From positions 443,338 through 507,337 of the forward strand of contig JBCCWS010000001.1 in the NCBI GenBank assembly GCA_039193195.1: 64,000 bases of DNA, in the 5' to 3' direction. This stretch comes from Pseudomonadota bacterium (lineage in GTDB: Bacteria > Pseudomonadota > Gammaproteobacteria > Steroidobacterales > JBCBZW01). A program made the position numbers and the translations under genes. The notes under the pieces were generated by a model that was not told the DNA's origin, did no database searches, and saw nothing but the letters and a program-made list of their open reading frames with translations. This document shows, one piece after another, positions 1-8,567 of this stretch (position 1 is the first letter of the stretch; each line of letters starts with the position of its first letter).

Positions 1-1119
1 GCAGATCGACTGCGGTCGGAGCTTGAGCTTCCCTTCGAGGTCGGTGGGCAGCGCATCTACCTGAGCGTGAGTGCGGGGGTGGCGCTGTATCCGTTGCACG
101 CGCAGGACACGGAGGGGCTCGTTCGTGCAAGCGAGGCCAGCCTCGGTGTCGCTGTACGTGCGGGAGGCGGGCGCTCGGTGGTGTTCGATGTGACTATCGA
201 GGAGCAGATACGCCAGCGTTGGGGGCGCGAAGCTGCCCTGCGCTCGGCGCTCGATGACGGACGGTTCCTCGTCTACTACCAGCCACGAATCGATCTTATG
301 GCTGGACGTGTCGCGGGGGCAGAGGCGCTCCTACGCATGCGCGCCGAAGACGGCAGCCTCGTGGCACCCTCTGAGTTCATCCCGTTGGCAGAGGAGCTCG
401 GCTTGATCGTTGAGCTCGGCCGCCTAGTGGTCGCCGAGGCGATTCGACAGCTTCGCCAGTGGCAGAGCCTAGGGTTGGTCGACCGGCGTTTCGTGATGTC
501 CGTCAACATCTCCCCGCGCCAGTTTCAGGACCCCCACCTGTTCGAGCACATTGAACTGGTGTTGCGCAACGAGCACGTCGCGCCTGCTTGCTTGGAGCTC
601 GAGATCACGGAGAATACCCTGCTCAGCGATCTCGAGCTGGCCTCGCGCTTGCTCGAAGCGCGGCGGCAGATCGGCGTTCGAGTGGCGATCGACGACTACG
701 GGACCGGCTATAGCTCACTGAGCTACCTGCGCGAGCTCCCGGTCGATACGCTTAAGATCGATCGCAGCTTCATCAGAGGCCTGGGAGTGAACCAGACCGA
801 CGAGGTGATCGTCCGCTTTACGGTGCAGTTAGCTCAGGCTTTGGGGTTGCGCGTTTGCGCAGAAGGTGTGGAGTCCGAAGAGCAGCTGTCGGTGCTGCGC
901 GCCCTTCGCTGTGAGGAGGTACAGGGATTCTTGTACGGCAAGCCGATGCCTGCAGACGATTTCACTACGGGGTTGATGCCCCACGGGGTGAGCCGGGAAG
1001 CGACTCACGGGGGCCTCGCGTTGGCCGATGGGCAAGCTGCTGACGATGTCATCGTGCTAGAGCCCGAGGAACCGCAGGCGGATCCGATTCCTCAGCAGTC
1101 TAGACCCCTGACGGGGTAA
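1..1119 (+). CDS. GGDEF/EAL protein, C-terminal part (5' end outside window)
   Basis: The reading frame is open from base 1, so the gene starts before the window. About 372 residues are visible. The first 60 or so are the tail of a GGDEF domain (SAGVALYP motif); where active cyclases have a conserved AD-x-ALY-x-AK stretch this protein has a divergent ASEASLGVAV, so the GGDEF half may be inactive. A complete EAL domain follows with all the residues expected for c-di-GMP hydrolysis: AEALLRM, NISPRQFQ, LELEITEN, DDYGTGYSSL, LKIDRSF, CAEGVES and VQGFLYG. The inferred role is a c-di-GMP phosphodiesterase acting in signalling. The 60-residue C-terminal tail is acidic and has no recognised domain. 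Whether sensor or membrane domains lie upstream cannot be seen. Confidence 0.9.
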   Translation, partial: ADRLRSELELPFEVGGQRIYLSVSAGVALYPLHAQDTEGLVRASEASLGVAVRAGGGRSVVFDVTIEEQIRQRWGREAALRSALDDGRFLVYYQPRIDLMAGRVAGAEALLRMRAEDGSLVAPSEFIPLAEELGLIVELGRLVVAEAIRQLRQWQSLGLVDRRFVMSVNISPRQFQDPHLFEHIELVLRNEHVAPACLELEITENTLLSDLELASRLLEARRQIGVRVAIDDYGTGYSSLSYLRELPVDTLKIDRSFIRGLGVNQTDEVIVRFTVQLAQALGLRVCAEGVESEEQLSVLRALRCEEVQGFLYGKPMPADDFTTGLMPHGVSREATHGGLALADGQAADDVIVLEPEEPQADPIPQQSRPLTG

Positions 1120-1139
1120 GCAGGCCGCGCGACGCCTGC

Positions 1140-1160
1140 GCCGACCCCCAGGAGGTCGGC
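1140..1160. terminator. Possible bidirectional terminator hairpin
   Basis: A perfect 7-bp inverted repeat, GCCGACC and GGTCGGC, with a 7-nt loop lies between the convergent EAL and RRM genes. On the plus strand it is followed by a short mixed T-rich stretch (ctacttaactcttt) rather than a clean T tract, so the call is tentative. Confidence 0.4.
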
Positions 1161-1201
1161 CTACTTAACTCTTTGTCGCCCGGCTCAGGGCCGAGCTTCG
1201 G

Positions 1202-1486
1202 TCAGCGGCGTTGCGGACCGGCGCCAGGCGGACGAGGCCGACGCTCACGCTCTTGCGCTTCGTTCACGCGCAGCGGGCGACCGCCGTAGTCTTTGCCATT
1301 CAGTTCCGAGATGGCATTGGCGGCGTCGCCGGACTCCATTTCAACGAAACCGAACCCTCGCGATCTGCCGGTTTCCCGGTCGGTGATCACCACCGCCGAA
1401 TGCACCTCACCGATGTTGGCGAACAGGTCGCGCAGATCTTCATCTGACGCGCGCCAGGGCAGATTTCCTACATAAAGCTTGGTCAT
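1202..1486 (-). CDS. Small RRM-domain RNA-binding protein
   Basis: A 94-residue protein made of one RNA recognition motif. RNP2 (LYVGNL) is near residues 4-9 and RNP1 (RGFGFVEM) is near residues 46-53, followed by a short basic, proline/arginine-rich tail. Such single-RRM proteins bind single-stranded RNA and are often cold- or stress-linked in bacteria; the target here is unknown. The start is the ATG at 1486, with a GGAG about 9 nt upstream. An in-frame start at 1522 would add 12 residues not seen in the family. The gene is monocistronic and convergent with the EAL gene. Confidence 0.9.
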   Translation of the reverse strand: MTKLYVGNLPWRASDEDLRDLFANIGEVHSAVVITDRETGRSRGFGFVEMESGDAANAISELNGKDYGGRPLRVNEAQERERRPRPPGAGPQRR

Positions 1487-1932
1487 TCCAGAACTCCGAG
1501 AGAGCCCCTCCAGGCACAGCACAACGCCCCGATCCCTATTGCGTGCGATGCCTTGATGGCGAAGTGGCTCGAGATTTACGCGCTGCGGTTATGCTGTGCT
1601 GTGATGGCGCCGGGGAAAAGGGAGGGAAATAGTCTATGCCCGCCTTGGGGTTCCGGCCTGAGCGGTCAGTATATGACCGGTAATTCCAACTTACTACGTC
1701 AACTTTTTGGCGCTCCAAGACAAGCAGATGACGGTTTGTAGGCCCACCCGTTGCCACTCAACGACGGGCGACGCTACCGGTTCATTGGGGTACTGTGGCA
1801 CCCTTAAGTTAGAGCACAAACTATCGACATACTTTACAGTCGCTGGGGGCAGCGGCCGGTCAGCGCGAAAATACGATCCAGAACCAGGCGTAGCTGACTG
1901 ATTCAGCAGGAGTTTTGCGGGCTGTCAGGGAA
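1487..1932. other. Non-coding stretch upstream of the PEP-CTERM gene
   Basis: About 450 bp with no convincing gene: the short open frames here have no recognisable domain and overlap one another. It looks less GC-rich than its surroundings by eye. It should hold the promoter of the minus-strand RRM gene and, given the sigma-54 promoter just downstream, possibly sites for a bacterial enhancer-binding protein. The only clear structure I see is the palindrome at 1663-1679. Confidence 0.6.
1663..1679. repeat. Palindrome CGGTCA-N5-TGACCG
   Basis: Perfect 6-bp arms separated by 5 nt (gtata), about 255-270 bp upstream of the sigma-54 promoter at 1933. This is within the usual range for an enhancer-binding protein site, but a second copy is not present: only a half-site CGGTCA occurs near 1858. 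The role as an activator site is inference. Confidence 0.35.
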
Positions 1933-1948
1933 TGGCACGCCACTTGCT
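1933..1948 (+). promoter_or_regulatory. Sigma-54 (RpoN) -24/-12 promoter
   Basis: TGGCACG-N4-TTGCT matches the RpoN consensus (TGGCACG-N4-TTGCW) at every defined position, with exactly 10 nt between the invariant GG and GC. Transcription would begin near 1959 and give a leader of about 80 nt before the ATG at 2040. Promoters of this type are established for PEP-CTERM genes controlled by the PrsK/PrsR pair, which fits the downstream gene. Confidence 0.8.
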
Positions 1949-2039
1949 ACCGCTGAGGGGGATGCCGCTCGTCACCCGGCGCAAAGAACCGGGACCACGA
2001 CGAGTCTTTTCGTACGGACACGATAAGGTAACTAGACCG

Positions 2040-2630
2040 ATGCACACGAACACCCGCCGGGCGGTTTTCGCCACCGCGCTGCTCACCTTCGCGGCGAGCG
2101 TCTCACACGCTGACGTGATCGACGGCATCATCATTAACGATGACCAAAACCTGTTCAGCTTCTACCAGCCTGACCAGATGGACATGCCGTTCTTCTTCGA
2201 AGACGATACGCCCTTTGAGTTCGATTTCGATGCTGCGGATGGCATCGTCAGCCTGACCAGCGAGCAGCGCTTTCTGCTGGAAAACGCTGATGGCGACTCG
2301 GGCCTCCTAGCGATCACGGGCATGAGCTTGAACATCAACGACACCGACGGCTTCCTCGGTGGCATGCTCATGGGCAGCTTCGACGACGAAGAGTTCACCA
2401 TCCTCTTCAACAACGAGAACATCGACGGAACGCCCTTCAACACCACCACCATCGAAAACGGCGTCTTCAGTGCGTTCCTCAGCGGGACCACCTTGGAGAT
2501 GGACGGTCGTCAGATGAACTTCGCGTTCACCGGTCGGGTGGGCGACGACATGATGGATGTGGCTGAGCCTAGCGTGCTCGCGCTCATCGCCTTCGGCGGC
2601 CTTGCCCTCGGGTTCTCACGCCGCAAATGA
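2040..2630 (+). CDS. Secreted PEP-CTERM sorting-domain protein
   Basis: A 196-residue exported protein. Residues 1-24 form a signal peptide (basic start, hydrophobic core, cleavage after SHA). The mature part is rich in Asp and Phe, with no known domain. The last 20 or so residues are a PEP-CTERM signal: an AEPS motif in place of the usual PEPS, a hydrophobic helix, then a terminal SRRK. Such tails are recognised by exosortase (EpsH/XrtA) in exopolysaccharide-making Gram-negatives; no exosortase is in the window. The start is the ATG at 2040, preceded by AAGG; an earlier in-frame ATG at 1932 lies inside the sigma-54 promoter and is excluded. The stop overlaps the next start by 4 nt. Confidence 0.85.
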   Translation: MHTNTRRAVFATALLTFAASVSHADVIDGIIINDDQNLFSFYQPDQMDMPFFFEDDTPFEFDFDAADGIVSLTSEQRFLLENADGDSGLLAITGMSLNINDTDGFLGGMLMGSFDDEEFTILFNNENIDGTPFNTTTIENGVFSAFLSGTTLEMDGRQMNFAFTGRVGDDMMDVAEPSVLALIAFGGLALGFSRRK

Positions 2631-3811
2631 CCTCCCCCGCGGCTGCCGGTTTCACTCCCGGTAGCCGCTTCTACCTCGCCTTGGGCGATACTCGCCGGGA
2701 ATTCGAGCACGCCCACACCCTCCCCGGCGCCTGCTTCCACGACTCGCAGATCTTCCGCCTTGAGCAGCTCGCGTTGTTCGAACGTGCCTGGCATCCCGTC
2801 GCGCGTAGCGAAGACCTTGCCAAGCCTGGGAGCTACCGTCGCGTGGAGCTGCTCGAGCAGCCCCTATTGCTGACCCGCGCCGCCGACGGCGAACTCCACG
2901 CACACTACAACGTTTGCCTGCATCGCGGCTCCCGCCTGATCGATGAAGCCCAGGGTGAAGTGCAGCAGATTCGCTGCCCCTATCACGCATGGTGCTACGC
3001 GCTGGACGGCCGACTCACGCACGTGCCTCGGCAGGCGGAGGTGCCGCAGCGCCGCTTGGCAGCGGTCGCAGTCGCCGAGTGGCAGGGTTACGTGCTGGTT
3101 AACCTAGACCCAAGCGCGGTGCCGTTAGCCCAGCAATGGCATGACTTGCCGGACCTGTCGCCCTACGCTCTGCCCAGCTTGCGTCTGGCGCACCGCGAAG
3201 TGTACGAGGTGCGCGCCAACTGGAAGCTCCTGTGCGAGAACTACAGTGAGTGCTATCACTGTCCGGGTTCGCACCCGCAGCTCGCCCGGATCAGCGACTA
3301 CGTGGGGGGAGGCGATCAGACCGCACCTGCCGAGACGCATTTCGGGGAGTCTTTCAACGGCGGGCCCATGGCGCTGCGAGAGAACGTAGGCACCATGTCG
3401 ATGACGGGCCGGTCGCGCTTGCCAAGCATCTCATCGGTGCCCGCGTCCGACCGTCACCTCGTGCATTACTACGTGATCTACCCCAATGTCCTGCTGAGCC
3501 TGCACCCGGACTACGTGCTCCTGCACGTGCTGACGCCAATGGCACCGAATCGCACGCGAGTGAGCTGCGATTGGTTAGTGTTACCAGAAGCATTAGCTTA
3601 TCGAGAGGCGATCGAAGATGCGGTGCAGTTCTGGGATCTGACCAACCGGCAGGATTGGCAGCTGTGCGAACGCAACCAGGACGGCGTGCGCGCCCGCGGC
3701 TACGCGCCAGGTCCTTACCATGCGAGTGAGGCGTGCGTACACGGTTTCGACGCGTGGTACGCGGGCTGGCTTCAGGGGGCTCTGCAGAGCGCCACTACCG
3801 TGCAAGGCTGA
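2627..3811 (+). CDS. Rieske non-heme iron oxygenase, alpha subunit
   Basis: A 394-residue ring-hydroxylating-type oxygenase. The Rieske [2Fe-2S] ligands are visible as CLHRG (C-x-H) and CPYHAWC (C-x2-H) in the first third. The mononuclear iron region NWKLLCENYSECYHC..H follows in the usual place. The overall form and the C-terminal GPYHASEACVHGFDAWY stretch resemble the GbcA/glycine betaine demethylase type more than aromatic-ring dioxygenases, but the substrate cannot be assigned. The start ATG overlaps the stop of the PEP-CTERM gene (ATGA), which suggests translational coupling. No beta subunit, ferredoxin or reductase gene is nearby, so the electron donor must be encoded elsewhere. Confidence 0.9.
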   Translation: MTSPAAAGFTPGSRFYLALGDTRREFEHAHTLPGACFHDSQIFRLEQLALFERAWHPVARSEDLAKPGSYRRVELLEQPLLLTRAADGELHAHYNVCLHRGSRLIDEAQGEVQQIRCPYHAWCYALDGRLTHVPRQAEVPQRRLAAVAVAEWQGYVLVNLDPSAVPLAQQWHDLPDLSPYALPSLRLAHREVYEVRANWKLLCENYSECYHCPGSHPQLARISDYVGGGDQTAPAETHFGESFNGGPMALRENVGTMSMTGRSRLPSISSVPASDRHLVHYYVIYPNVLLSLHPDYVLLHVLTPMAPNRTRVSCDWLVLPEALAYREAIEDAVQFWDLTNRQDWQLCERNQDGVRARGYAPGPYHASEACVHGFDAWYAGWLQGALQSATTVQG

Positions 3812-3970
3812 GTCGGTCAGGGTGCGGGTCTGGGCGCCCCTCGCAAAGATCGACCTCGAAGCTCCGTTGAGCCAGCAACACTGCCAGGTGGGGCGCCGCT
3901 AAGGCCTGCGCCAACGATGCTGACAGCGGCCGTTGGTGTCGTCGAGCCGGTCATGGCTTGGCAGCCTTGC

Positions 3971-5266
3971 TCAGTCCTTCAGCAGCGAATGAAGCACCTC
4001 GACGAAACGCCATACGTCTTCATAGCGGTTGTACAGCGGTGCGGCAGCAACGCGAATGACGTCTGGCTCGCGCCAGTCGCACACCACGTGAGCGGCTGCC
4101 AGGCGCGCGAACACGTCGCGCCGGTGCGCCGTCTCCCCGCGAAGGCGCAGGCTGAGCTGGCACCCATGGCGCAGCGGCTCCACGGGCGTGATGAGCTCGA
4201 CGAGGTCTCCTAGTCGGTTGCGTAGCAAGGCATGCATAAAAGACCACTGCCGCAGGGCCTTGTCGCGAAGTCGGGGCATGCCGGCCTCGTCAAAGATCTC
4301 CAGGGAAGCGAGCACGGGGGCCAAGGCGAGGACGGGAGGATTGCTCAGCTGCCAGCCATCTGCCCCAGCGGTGGCGTGAAACTCCGGCCCCATCTCGAAA
4401 CGGCGTTCGGCATCGTGGCCCCACCATCCCGCGAACCGCGGCAACGCCTGGTGTGCGTGGCGTTCGTGTACGAAGGCGCCCGCGACCGCGCCTGGGCCTG
4501 CGTTCAGATACTTGTAGCTGCACCAAACGGCGTAGTCTGCCTGCCACTCGTGGAGTGCCAAGGGGATGTTGCCGATCGCATGTGCTAGGTCGAAGCCTAC
4601 GGTGGCGCCGCAGCGGTGCGCGGTCTCGGCGATGCTCGCCATGTCGTACACCTCGCCGGTGTAGTACTGCACGCCGGGCAACATGACCGTGGCAAGGGTG
4701 TCGCCGAGGGCATCGAGTTCGGCGCAGATATCCTGCGTGCGCAGGCACCGCTCACCCTCGCGGGGGACCAGTTCTACCAGGTCTCGCTCGGGATCCATGC
4801 CGCGCACCTGCAGGTGCGAGTGCAGGGCGTAACGATCTGAGGGAAAGGCGCCGCGTTCGATCACCATCCGGCGGCGACGGCCCTTCGGTTGATAGAAGCT
4901 AGCCAGCATCAGATGTAGGTTTACGGTGAGCGAGTTCATCGCCACCACCTCGATCGGCTTGGCGCCCACGAGCCGTGCTAGGCCGTCGCGCGCGAACTCG
5001 TGATAGGGTGCGAAGGGTCGTGCTCCCTCGAAGTGCCCTTCGACGCCGCGCTGCGCCCAGCTCGCGAGGAGCTCATCAACGAAGGTGCGGGTGCTGCGTG
5101 GCTGCAGGCCCAAGGAGTTACCGCACAGATACAGTACTGGTTCCCCGGCGTTGAGCGGGAAATGGAACTGATCGCGGAAGCCGGCGAGTGGGTCCTGATC
5201 GTCTAAGCGTTGGGCGAGAGCCAAGTCCAGAGTTAGTTCATCGAACTCACCTGCCCGCTCGCTCAT
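3971..5266 (-). CDS. kynU: Kynureninase
   Basis: A 431-residue PLP enzyme that cleaves kynurenine or 3-hydroxykynurenine to anthranilate or 3-hydroxyanthranilate plus alanine. Diagnostic stretches are YLCGNSLGLQP near residue 47, FPSDRYA near 141, GFDLAHAIGN near 224 and WCSYKYLNAGPG, in which Lys252 is the PLP-binding lysine. The length is normal. The start at 5266 is fixed by the ATGA overlap with the upstream cyclase gene; an in-frame ATG at 5317 would lie within that gene. It is the last gene of the minus-strand block and is convergent with the Rieske gene. Its neighbours (3-hydroxyanthranilate dioxygenase and cyclase) suggest the 3-hydroxykynurenine branch leading to quinolinate. Confidence 0.93.
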   Translation of the reverse strand: MSERAGEFDELTLDLALAQRLDDQDPLAGFRDQFHFPLNAGEPVLYLCGNSLGLQPRSTRTFVDELLASWAQRGVEGHFEGARPFAPYHEFARDGLARLVGAKPIEVVAMNSLTVNLHLMLASFYQPKGRRRRMVIERGAFPSDRYALHSHLQVRGMDPERDLVELVPREGERCLRTQDICAELDALGDTLATVMLPGVQYYTGEVYDMASIAETAHRCGATVGFDLAHAIGNIPLALHEWQADYAVWCSYKYLNAGPGAVAGAFVHERHAHQALPRFAGWWGHDAERRFEMGPEFHATAGADGWQLSNPPVLALAPVLASLEIFDEAGMPRLRDKALRQWSFMHALLRNRLGDLVELITPVEPLRHGCQLSLRLRGETAHRRDVFARLAAAHVVCDWREPDVIRVAAAPLYNRYEDVWRFVEVLHSLLKD

Positions 5267-6114
5267 CGAGCCATTTCCAGCGGATAGACGAATACCCGCG
5301 AGGGGCTTGCGTCGCAATTGAATGGCGCGATTTGCAGATTCAGTAGGTAGAGGCCATCGGCGACGCTATCATTTGCGTAGATCATCTCCGTGATCGTGCA
5401 GTGCTCGCGGCCAGGCGCTGGTATGTGTTCACCCTCGCGCATGCCCCAGAAAGCGCGGTGAGCGCCGAGGTGGCCTTCGTCGTGAGCGCGGTCCAGGGAG
5501 GGTACGTCAACGAGGAGATGGCGTACGCCTCGGTCGCGAGCGAATGCGGCTGCCTCGAGGGTGAAGAAGGGTGCCGGCGAGGCACCTTCGTAGGTGCGAT
5601 GGCGCTTGTCCGGGTCGTTCGGCCAGGTGCGAACGATCAGCCCCGGTAGCGTGGGCACGCCGGCTAGGGCCTTAGCCAGGGCTTCGGCGGTAATCAGTCG
5701 ATCATCGTTCACAAGCGCGTGGCGGGCCCGTTCCTCGGACTCGGCGGGTGGGCACGGGGTAATGCTGATCACGGCGGCCGGGATCAGGGTTTCGAGGAGC
5801 AACTCATCCACACTACACCGTGCGTGCGTCAAGTGGCCGACGCTCTCCGTGTGAGTGCCATTGCAGTGGGGAGTGAGCTCCAGCGTAAGCGCGTTGCAAC
5901 TACCGCCAAGGCGCGTGTCTGCCGTGAAGCCATCGCCCTTCAAGGCTTTGGCGCGAGCGCGCGGTGCCTCGAAATGGTTCGGTTGTAGCGCCGGCTCGTG
6001 CTCATCGTCTGTCTGATCGAAATGCAGTGGAATGTGCAGTCGTGCCGGCTGATCCAAGCGCGCCAAGTAGCGGTTACCTTCCAGGCAAATCTCGCAGATC
6101 ACTACGCCGTGCAT
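5263..6114 (-). CDS. Cyclase-family hydrolase, probable kynurenine formamidase
   Basis: A 283-residue member of the metal-dependent cyclase/KynB superfamily. The metal-binding motif reads PHCNGTHTESVGH, the HxGTHxDxxxH-like signature with Glu in place of Asp. It is longer than classical KynB (about 210 residues) and belongs to a variant with an N-terminal extension containing NHFEAP. Given kynureninase downstream (ATGA overlap) and 3-hydroxyanthranilate dioxygenase upstream, the likely reaction is hydrolysis of N-formylkynurenine. The start is the ATG at 6114, with AGGAC 9 nt upstream; the frame stays open further upstream, but that segment overlaps the preceding gene and does not look conserved. 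The family assignment is firm; the substrate comes from context. Confidence 0.8.
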   Translation of the reverse strand: MHGVVICEICLEGNRYLARLDQPARLHIPLHFDQTDDEHEPALQPNHFEAPRARAKALKGDGFTADTRLGGSCNALTLELTPHCNGTHTESVGHLTHARCSVDELLLETLIPAAVISITPCPPAESEERARHALVNDDRLITAEALAKALAGVPTLPGLIVRTWPNDPDKRHRTYEGASPAPFFTLEAAAFARDRGVRHLLVDVPSLDRAHDEGHLGAHRAFWGMREGEHIPAPGREHCTITEMIYANDSVADGLYLLNLQIAPFNCDASPSRVFVYPLEMAR

Positions 6115-6238
6115 CGCGCTTATGTCCTGCCCGTTAGCGCAGCAAGGAAGGGGAACCTGCAGCGGTAGCGCTGGGTGAGGTAGGACCGCAGCCACTCCGA
6201 TGTGCCGTGGCCGATCTTCAGCATCGTGAGAGCGGTTC

Positions 6239-6775
6239 TCATGAGGGGTCTTGGACCGTGCCGCAGCGACGACACGTGCGAAGTGCCTCATTGGCGGCGA
6301 ACTTGGCAAACAGCGGTGCCAGCTGCGTTTCGATGTTCTCTAGGGCGAAGTACTCGCTGTGCAGTTGCGCACCGCAGTTCTCGCAGTACCAAAGGAAGCC
6401 GTCCCTTTCGCTGGGAAGTCGGGGGCGCTCGACGACCAGTCCGACGGTGTGCGCGAAGCGCTGGGGACTGTGCGGCACGTGGGCGGGGAGGAGGAACATC
6501 TCCCCCTCCCGTATGGGGATGTCGACGACCTCGCCGTGCTGGATGGTCTTCAGCAGCATATCGCCCTCCACCTGGTAGAAGAGCTCTTCGCCGGGGTCAT
6601 CGTGATAGTCCTTGCGGCTGTTCGGCCCGCCGACGACCATCACGATGAACTCGCCCATGGGGAAGACGCGTTTGTTGCACACGGGAGGCTTGAGGGCATC
6701 TCGGTTCTCATCGATCCACTGGAGAAAGTTGATCGGTGCAGGCAAGGGCGCACGACTTGGTGATGGATCGGCCAT
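6239..6775 (-). CDS. nbaC: 3-hydroxyanthranilate 3,4-dioxygenase
   Basis: A 178-residue cupin dioxygenase that opens 3-hydroxyanthranilate to 2-amino-3-carboxymuconate semialdehyde, the precursor of quinolinate. The cupin metal motif DYHDDPGEELFYQ and the second histidine in PAHVPHSPQRF are visible. The C terminus has the bacterial-type rubredoxin-like iron site, CENCG and CRRCG. The start is the ATG at 6775 with AGGGGA upstream, only 8 nt after apaH, so it is probably co-transcribed with apaGH. There is a 124-bp gap before the cyclase gene. Confidence 0.95.
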   Translation of the reverse strand: MADPSPSRAPLPAPINFLQWIDENRDALKPPVCNKRVFPMGEFIVMVVGGPNSRKDYHDDPGEELFYQVEGDMLLKTIQHGEVVDIPIREGEMFLLPAHVPHSPQRFAHTVGLVVERPRLPSERDGFLWYCENCGAQLHSEYFALENIETQLAPLFAKFAANEALRTCRRCGTVQDPS

Positions 6776-6783
6776 CGTTTCCC

Positions 6784-7629
6784 CTAAGAGTGCTCGTCCA
6801 CGGGCAGGCCGCCAGGGCAGTCGACCTCCACGAAGTCTACCGGATGCGGGGCCAGTCGCGCTGCCGTGAGGCAGCCGCCCCACACGCAACCGGTGTCGAG
6901 ACCGAGCACGTTGTAGGCGCGGTAGCGGCCGAGCGTCGACCAGTGACCAAAGACGATGGGCGTGTCTGCGGAGCGGCGTCCGGGCACGGCGAACCAGGGC
7001 AGCTGCCCTTCGGGCTGGCTGCCTGGGGCACCTTTTGCCTTGAACCTCAGCTGCCCCTGCAAGGTGCAGTAGCGCATGCGCGTGAGGCAGTTGACCGTGA
7101 ATCGTAGGCGTTCATCGCGCGCTAGGTCGTGGTGCCACTGATCGGGATCGTTGCCGTACATGCGCGAGAGCCAAGCCGTAGCTTCGCCGCTGTTTAGCAC
7201 GCCCTGCACCTCTGCCGCGTAGGTGAGCGCATCGTTGCGACTCCACTGCGGTGGTAGGCCTGCGTGTACCATTAGCCAGCCCACTTCGGCGTCGTAGTGG
7301 GCGAGCGGTTGGCGTGCCAGCCAGGCGAGCAGTTCGGCGCCGTCGTCGGCATTCAGGATCGGGCCTAGCGTGTCTCCCTTGTGCGGGCGGGCCGGGCGCA
7401 CGCCGGCGGCGACCGCCAGCAGGTGTAGATCGTGGTTGCCGAGCACGGCGATCGCCGCATCGCCGAGGGAGTGGACTAGGCGCAGGGCCCCGATCGAGTT
7501 CGGGCCGCGATTGACCAAGTCACCGCAAAACCACAGTCGATCAGCGGTTGGGTCGAAGCGAAGCCTGTCTAGGAGACGCTCGAGTGCTTCGGCGCAGCCC
7601 TGTAGGTCGCCGATCGCGTATACGGCCAC
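6784..7629 (-). CDS. apaH: Symmetrical bis(5'-nucleosyl)-tetraphosphatase (diadenosine tetraphosphatase)
   Basis: A 281-residue metallophosphatase that hydrolyses Ap4A to two ADP. The phosphoesterase signature is complete: GDLQG near residue 7, GDLVNRGP near 36, GNHDLH near 64 and MVHAGLPPQW near 119. Length matches E. coli ApaH. The start is GTG at 7629; its first base is the last base of the apaG stop codon, so the two are coupled. Apart from a start codon that is not ATG, nothing is unusual. Confidence 0.97.
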   Translation of the reverse strand: MAVYAIGDLQGCAEALERLLDRLRFDPTADRLWFCGDLVNRGPNSIGALRLVHSLGDAAIAVLGNHDLHLLAVAAGVRPARPHKGDTLGPILNADDGAELLAWLARQPLAHYDAEVGWLMVHAGLPPQWSRNDALTYAAEVQGVLNSGEATAWLSRMYGNDPDQWHHDLARDERLRFTVNCLTRMRYCTLQGQLRFKAKGAPGSQPEGQLPWFAVPGRRSADTPIVFGHWSTLGRYRAYNVLGLDTGCVWGGCLTAARLAPHPVDFVEVDCPGGLPVDEHS

Positions 7630-8021
7630 TAGTTGAGGGCGCGGGGGATGGCAAGAGTGAAAGGGTCGACCGGCGCACGAAAGCGCTCGCCATCGTCACC
7701 TATCCACTCGTAGTGCCCCTGCATCGCGCCGACGGGGGTCTCCAGGATGGCGCCGCTGGAGTAGCTGAAGTCTTCCCCAGGGCGAAGGTAGGGTTGCTTG
7801 CCGACAACGCCCTCGCCAATTACCTCCTGCACCTTGCCGTTTGCATCGGTAATCAGCCAATGGCGAGTGAGCAAGCGAGCCGGTTGATCGCCGTGATTGC
7901 GCATAGTGATCGTGTAGGCGAACACGTAGCGACTGCTGCTGGGATCTGACTGCTCGTCGAGAAACTGGGTTTGCACCTCCACCGCGATGGGGTGAGCGTC
8001 GTCTGCCGTGCCCTCGATCAT
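7629..8021 (-). CDS. apaG: ApaG family protein
   Basis: A 130-residue single ApaG (DUF525) beta-sandwich protein, with the typical RYVFAYTITMRNHG and GKQPYLRPGEDFSYSSG segments. The molecular role is not established; the fold resembles fibronectin type III. The ATG at 8021 has GGGAG upstream. It sits in its usual place before apaH, but a universal stress gene separates it from rsmA. Confidence 0.95.
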   Translation of the reverse strand: MIEGTADDAHPIAVEVQTQFLDEQSDPSSSRYVFAYTITMRNHGDQPARLLTRHWLITDANGKVQEVIGEGVVGKQPYLRPGEDFSYSSGAILETPVGAMQGHYEWIGDDGERFRAPVDPFTLAIPRALN

Positions 8022-8059
8022 GTGGCTCTCCCATCGTGATTCATGCTGCTCTCACGTCC

Positions 8060-8500
8060 TTAGCTTGCGGTGATTCGAACGGCCAGAACGTCGCAAGGTG
8101 CCGCGTGCAGCACCGTGTCCTCGGTCAGATTCAAGATGAGTGCGAGGCCGTGCCGTTCACGGTTGCCGAGTACGATTAGATCTACCGCTTGTTCGCCTGC
8201 CAGTGCGACGATCTCATCTCGTAGGCCACCGATCCGTATCACTTGCTGCACGTCGCCCAGGTGAAAGCGCTCGCTGAGGGCATCGAAGCGCTTGCGTGCG
8301 CTCGCTTCGAGCTCTTGCGTCAAGGGTGGTGGCGGTGTCGCTGCCTTGCTGCCGGCGTTAGTCGGCGTCATCTCGATCACGTGCAGTAAAATGAGGGCAG
8401 AAGCTTGCGCGCGGGCGAGAGCCATGGCCCGGGCCACTACCTGATGACTGTCGTCGGAAAGGTCGACGGCGGCCAGTATTGTGCGGTAGGGGTCGCTCAT
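8060..8500 (-). CDS. Universal stress protein, UspA family
   Basis: A 146-residue single Usp domain, from RTILAAVDLSDDS at the start to DLIVLGNRERHG and LHAAPCDVLAV at the end. The ATP-binding G-x2-G-x9-G(S/T) loop is not intact: the expected glycine-serine is replaced by NLTED, so it resembles the non-ATP-binding UspA type. The start is the ATG at 8500 with AGGA 10 nt upstream. It is inserted between rsmA and apaG, which normally adjoin, and is spaced 67 nt and 38 nt from them, on the same strand. Its cellular role is not known. Confidence 0.9.
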   Translation of the reverse strand: MSDPYRTILAAVDLSDDSHQVVARAMALARAQASALILLHVIEMTPTNAGSKAATPPPPLTQELEASARKRFDALSERFHLGDVQQVIRIGGLRDEIVALAGEQAVDLIVLGNRERHGLALILNLTEDTVLHAAPCDVLAVRITAS

Positions 8501-8567
8501 CTGCGGTGTTTCCTGATCGGGCGGATAAGGCGCCCCGGCGCCAGTATAGGCCACTGGCTCAGCCCCT

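Noticed and set aside
1553-1901. Short open frames in the leader region before the PEP-CTERM gene
   Set aside because: They overlap in different frames, have no ribosome sites and no similarity I recognise; the region is better seen as regulatory.
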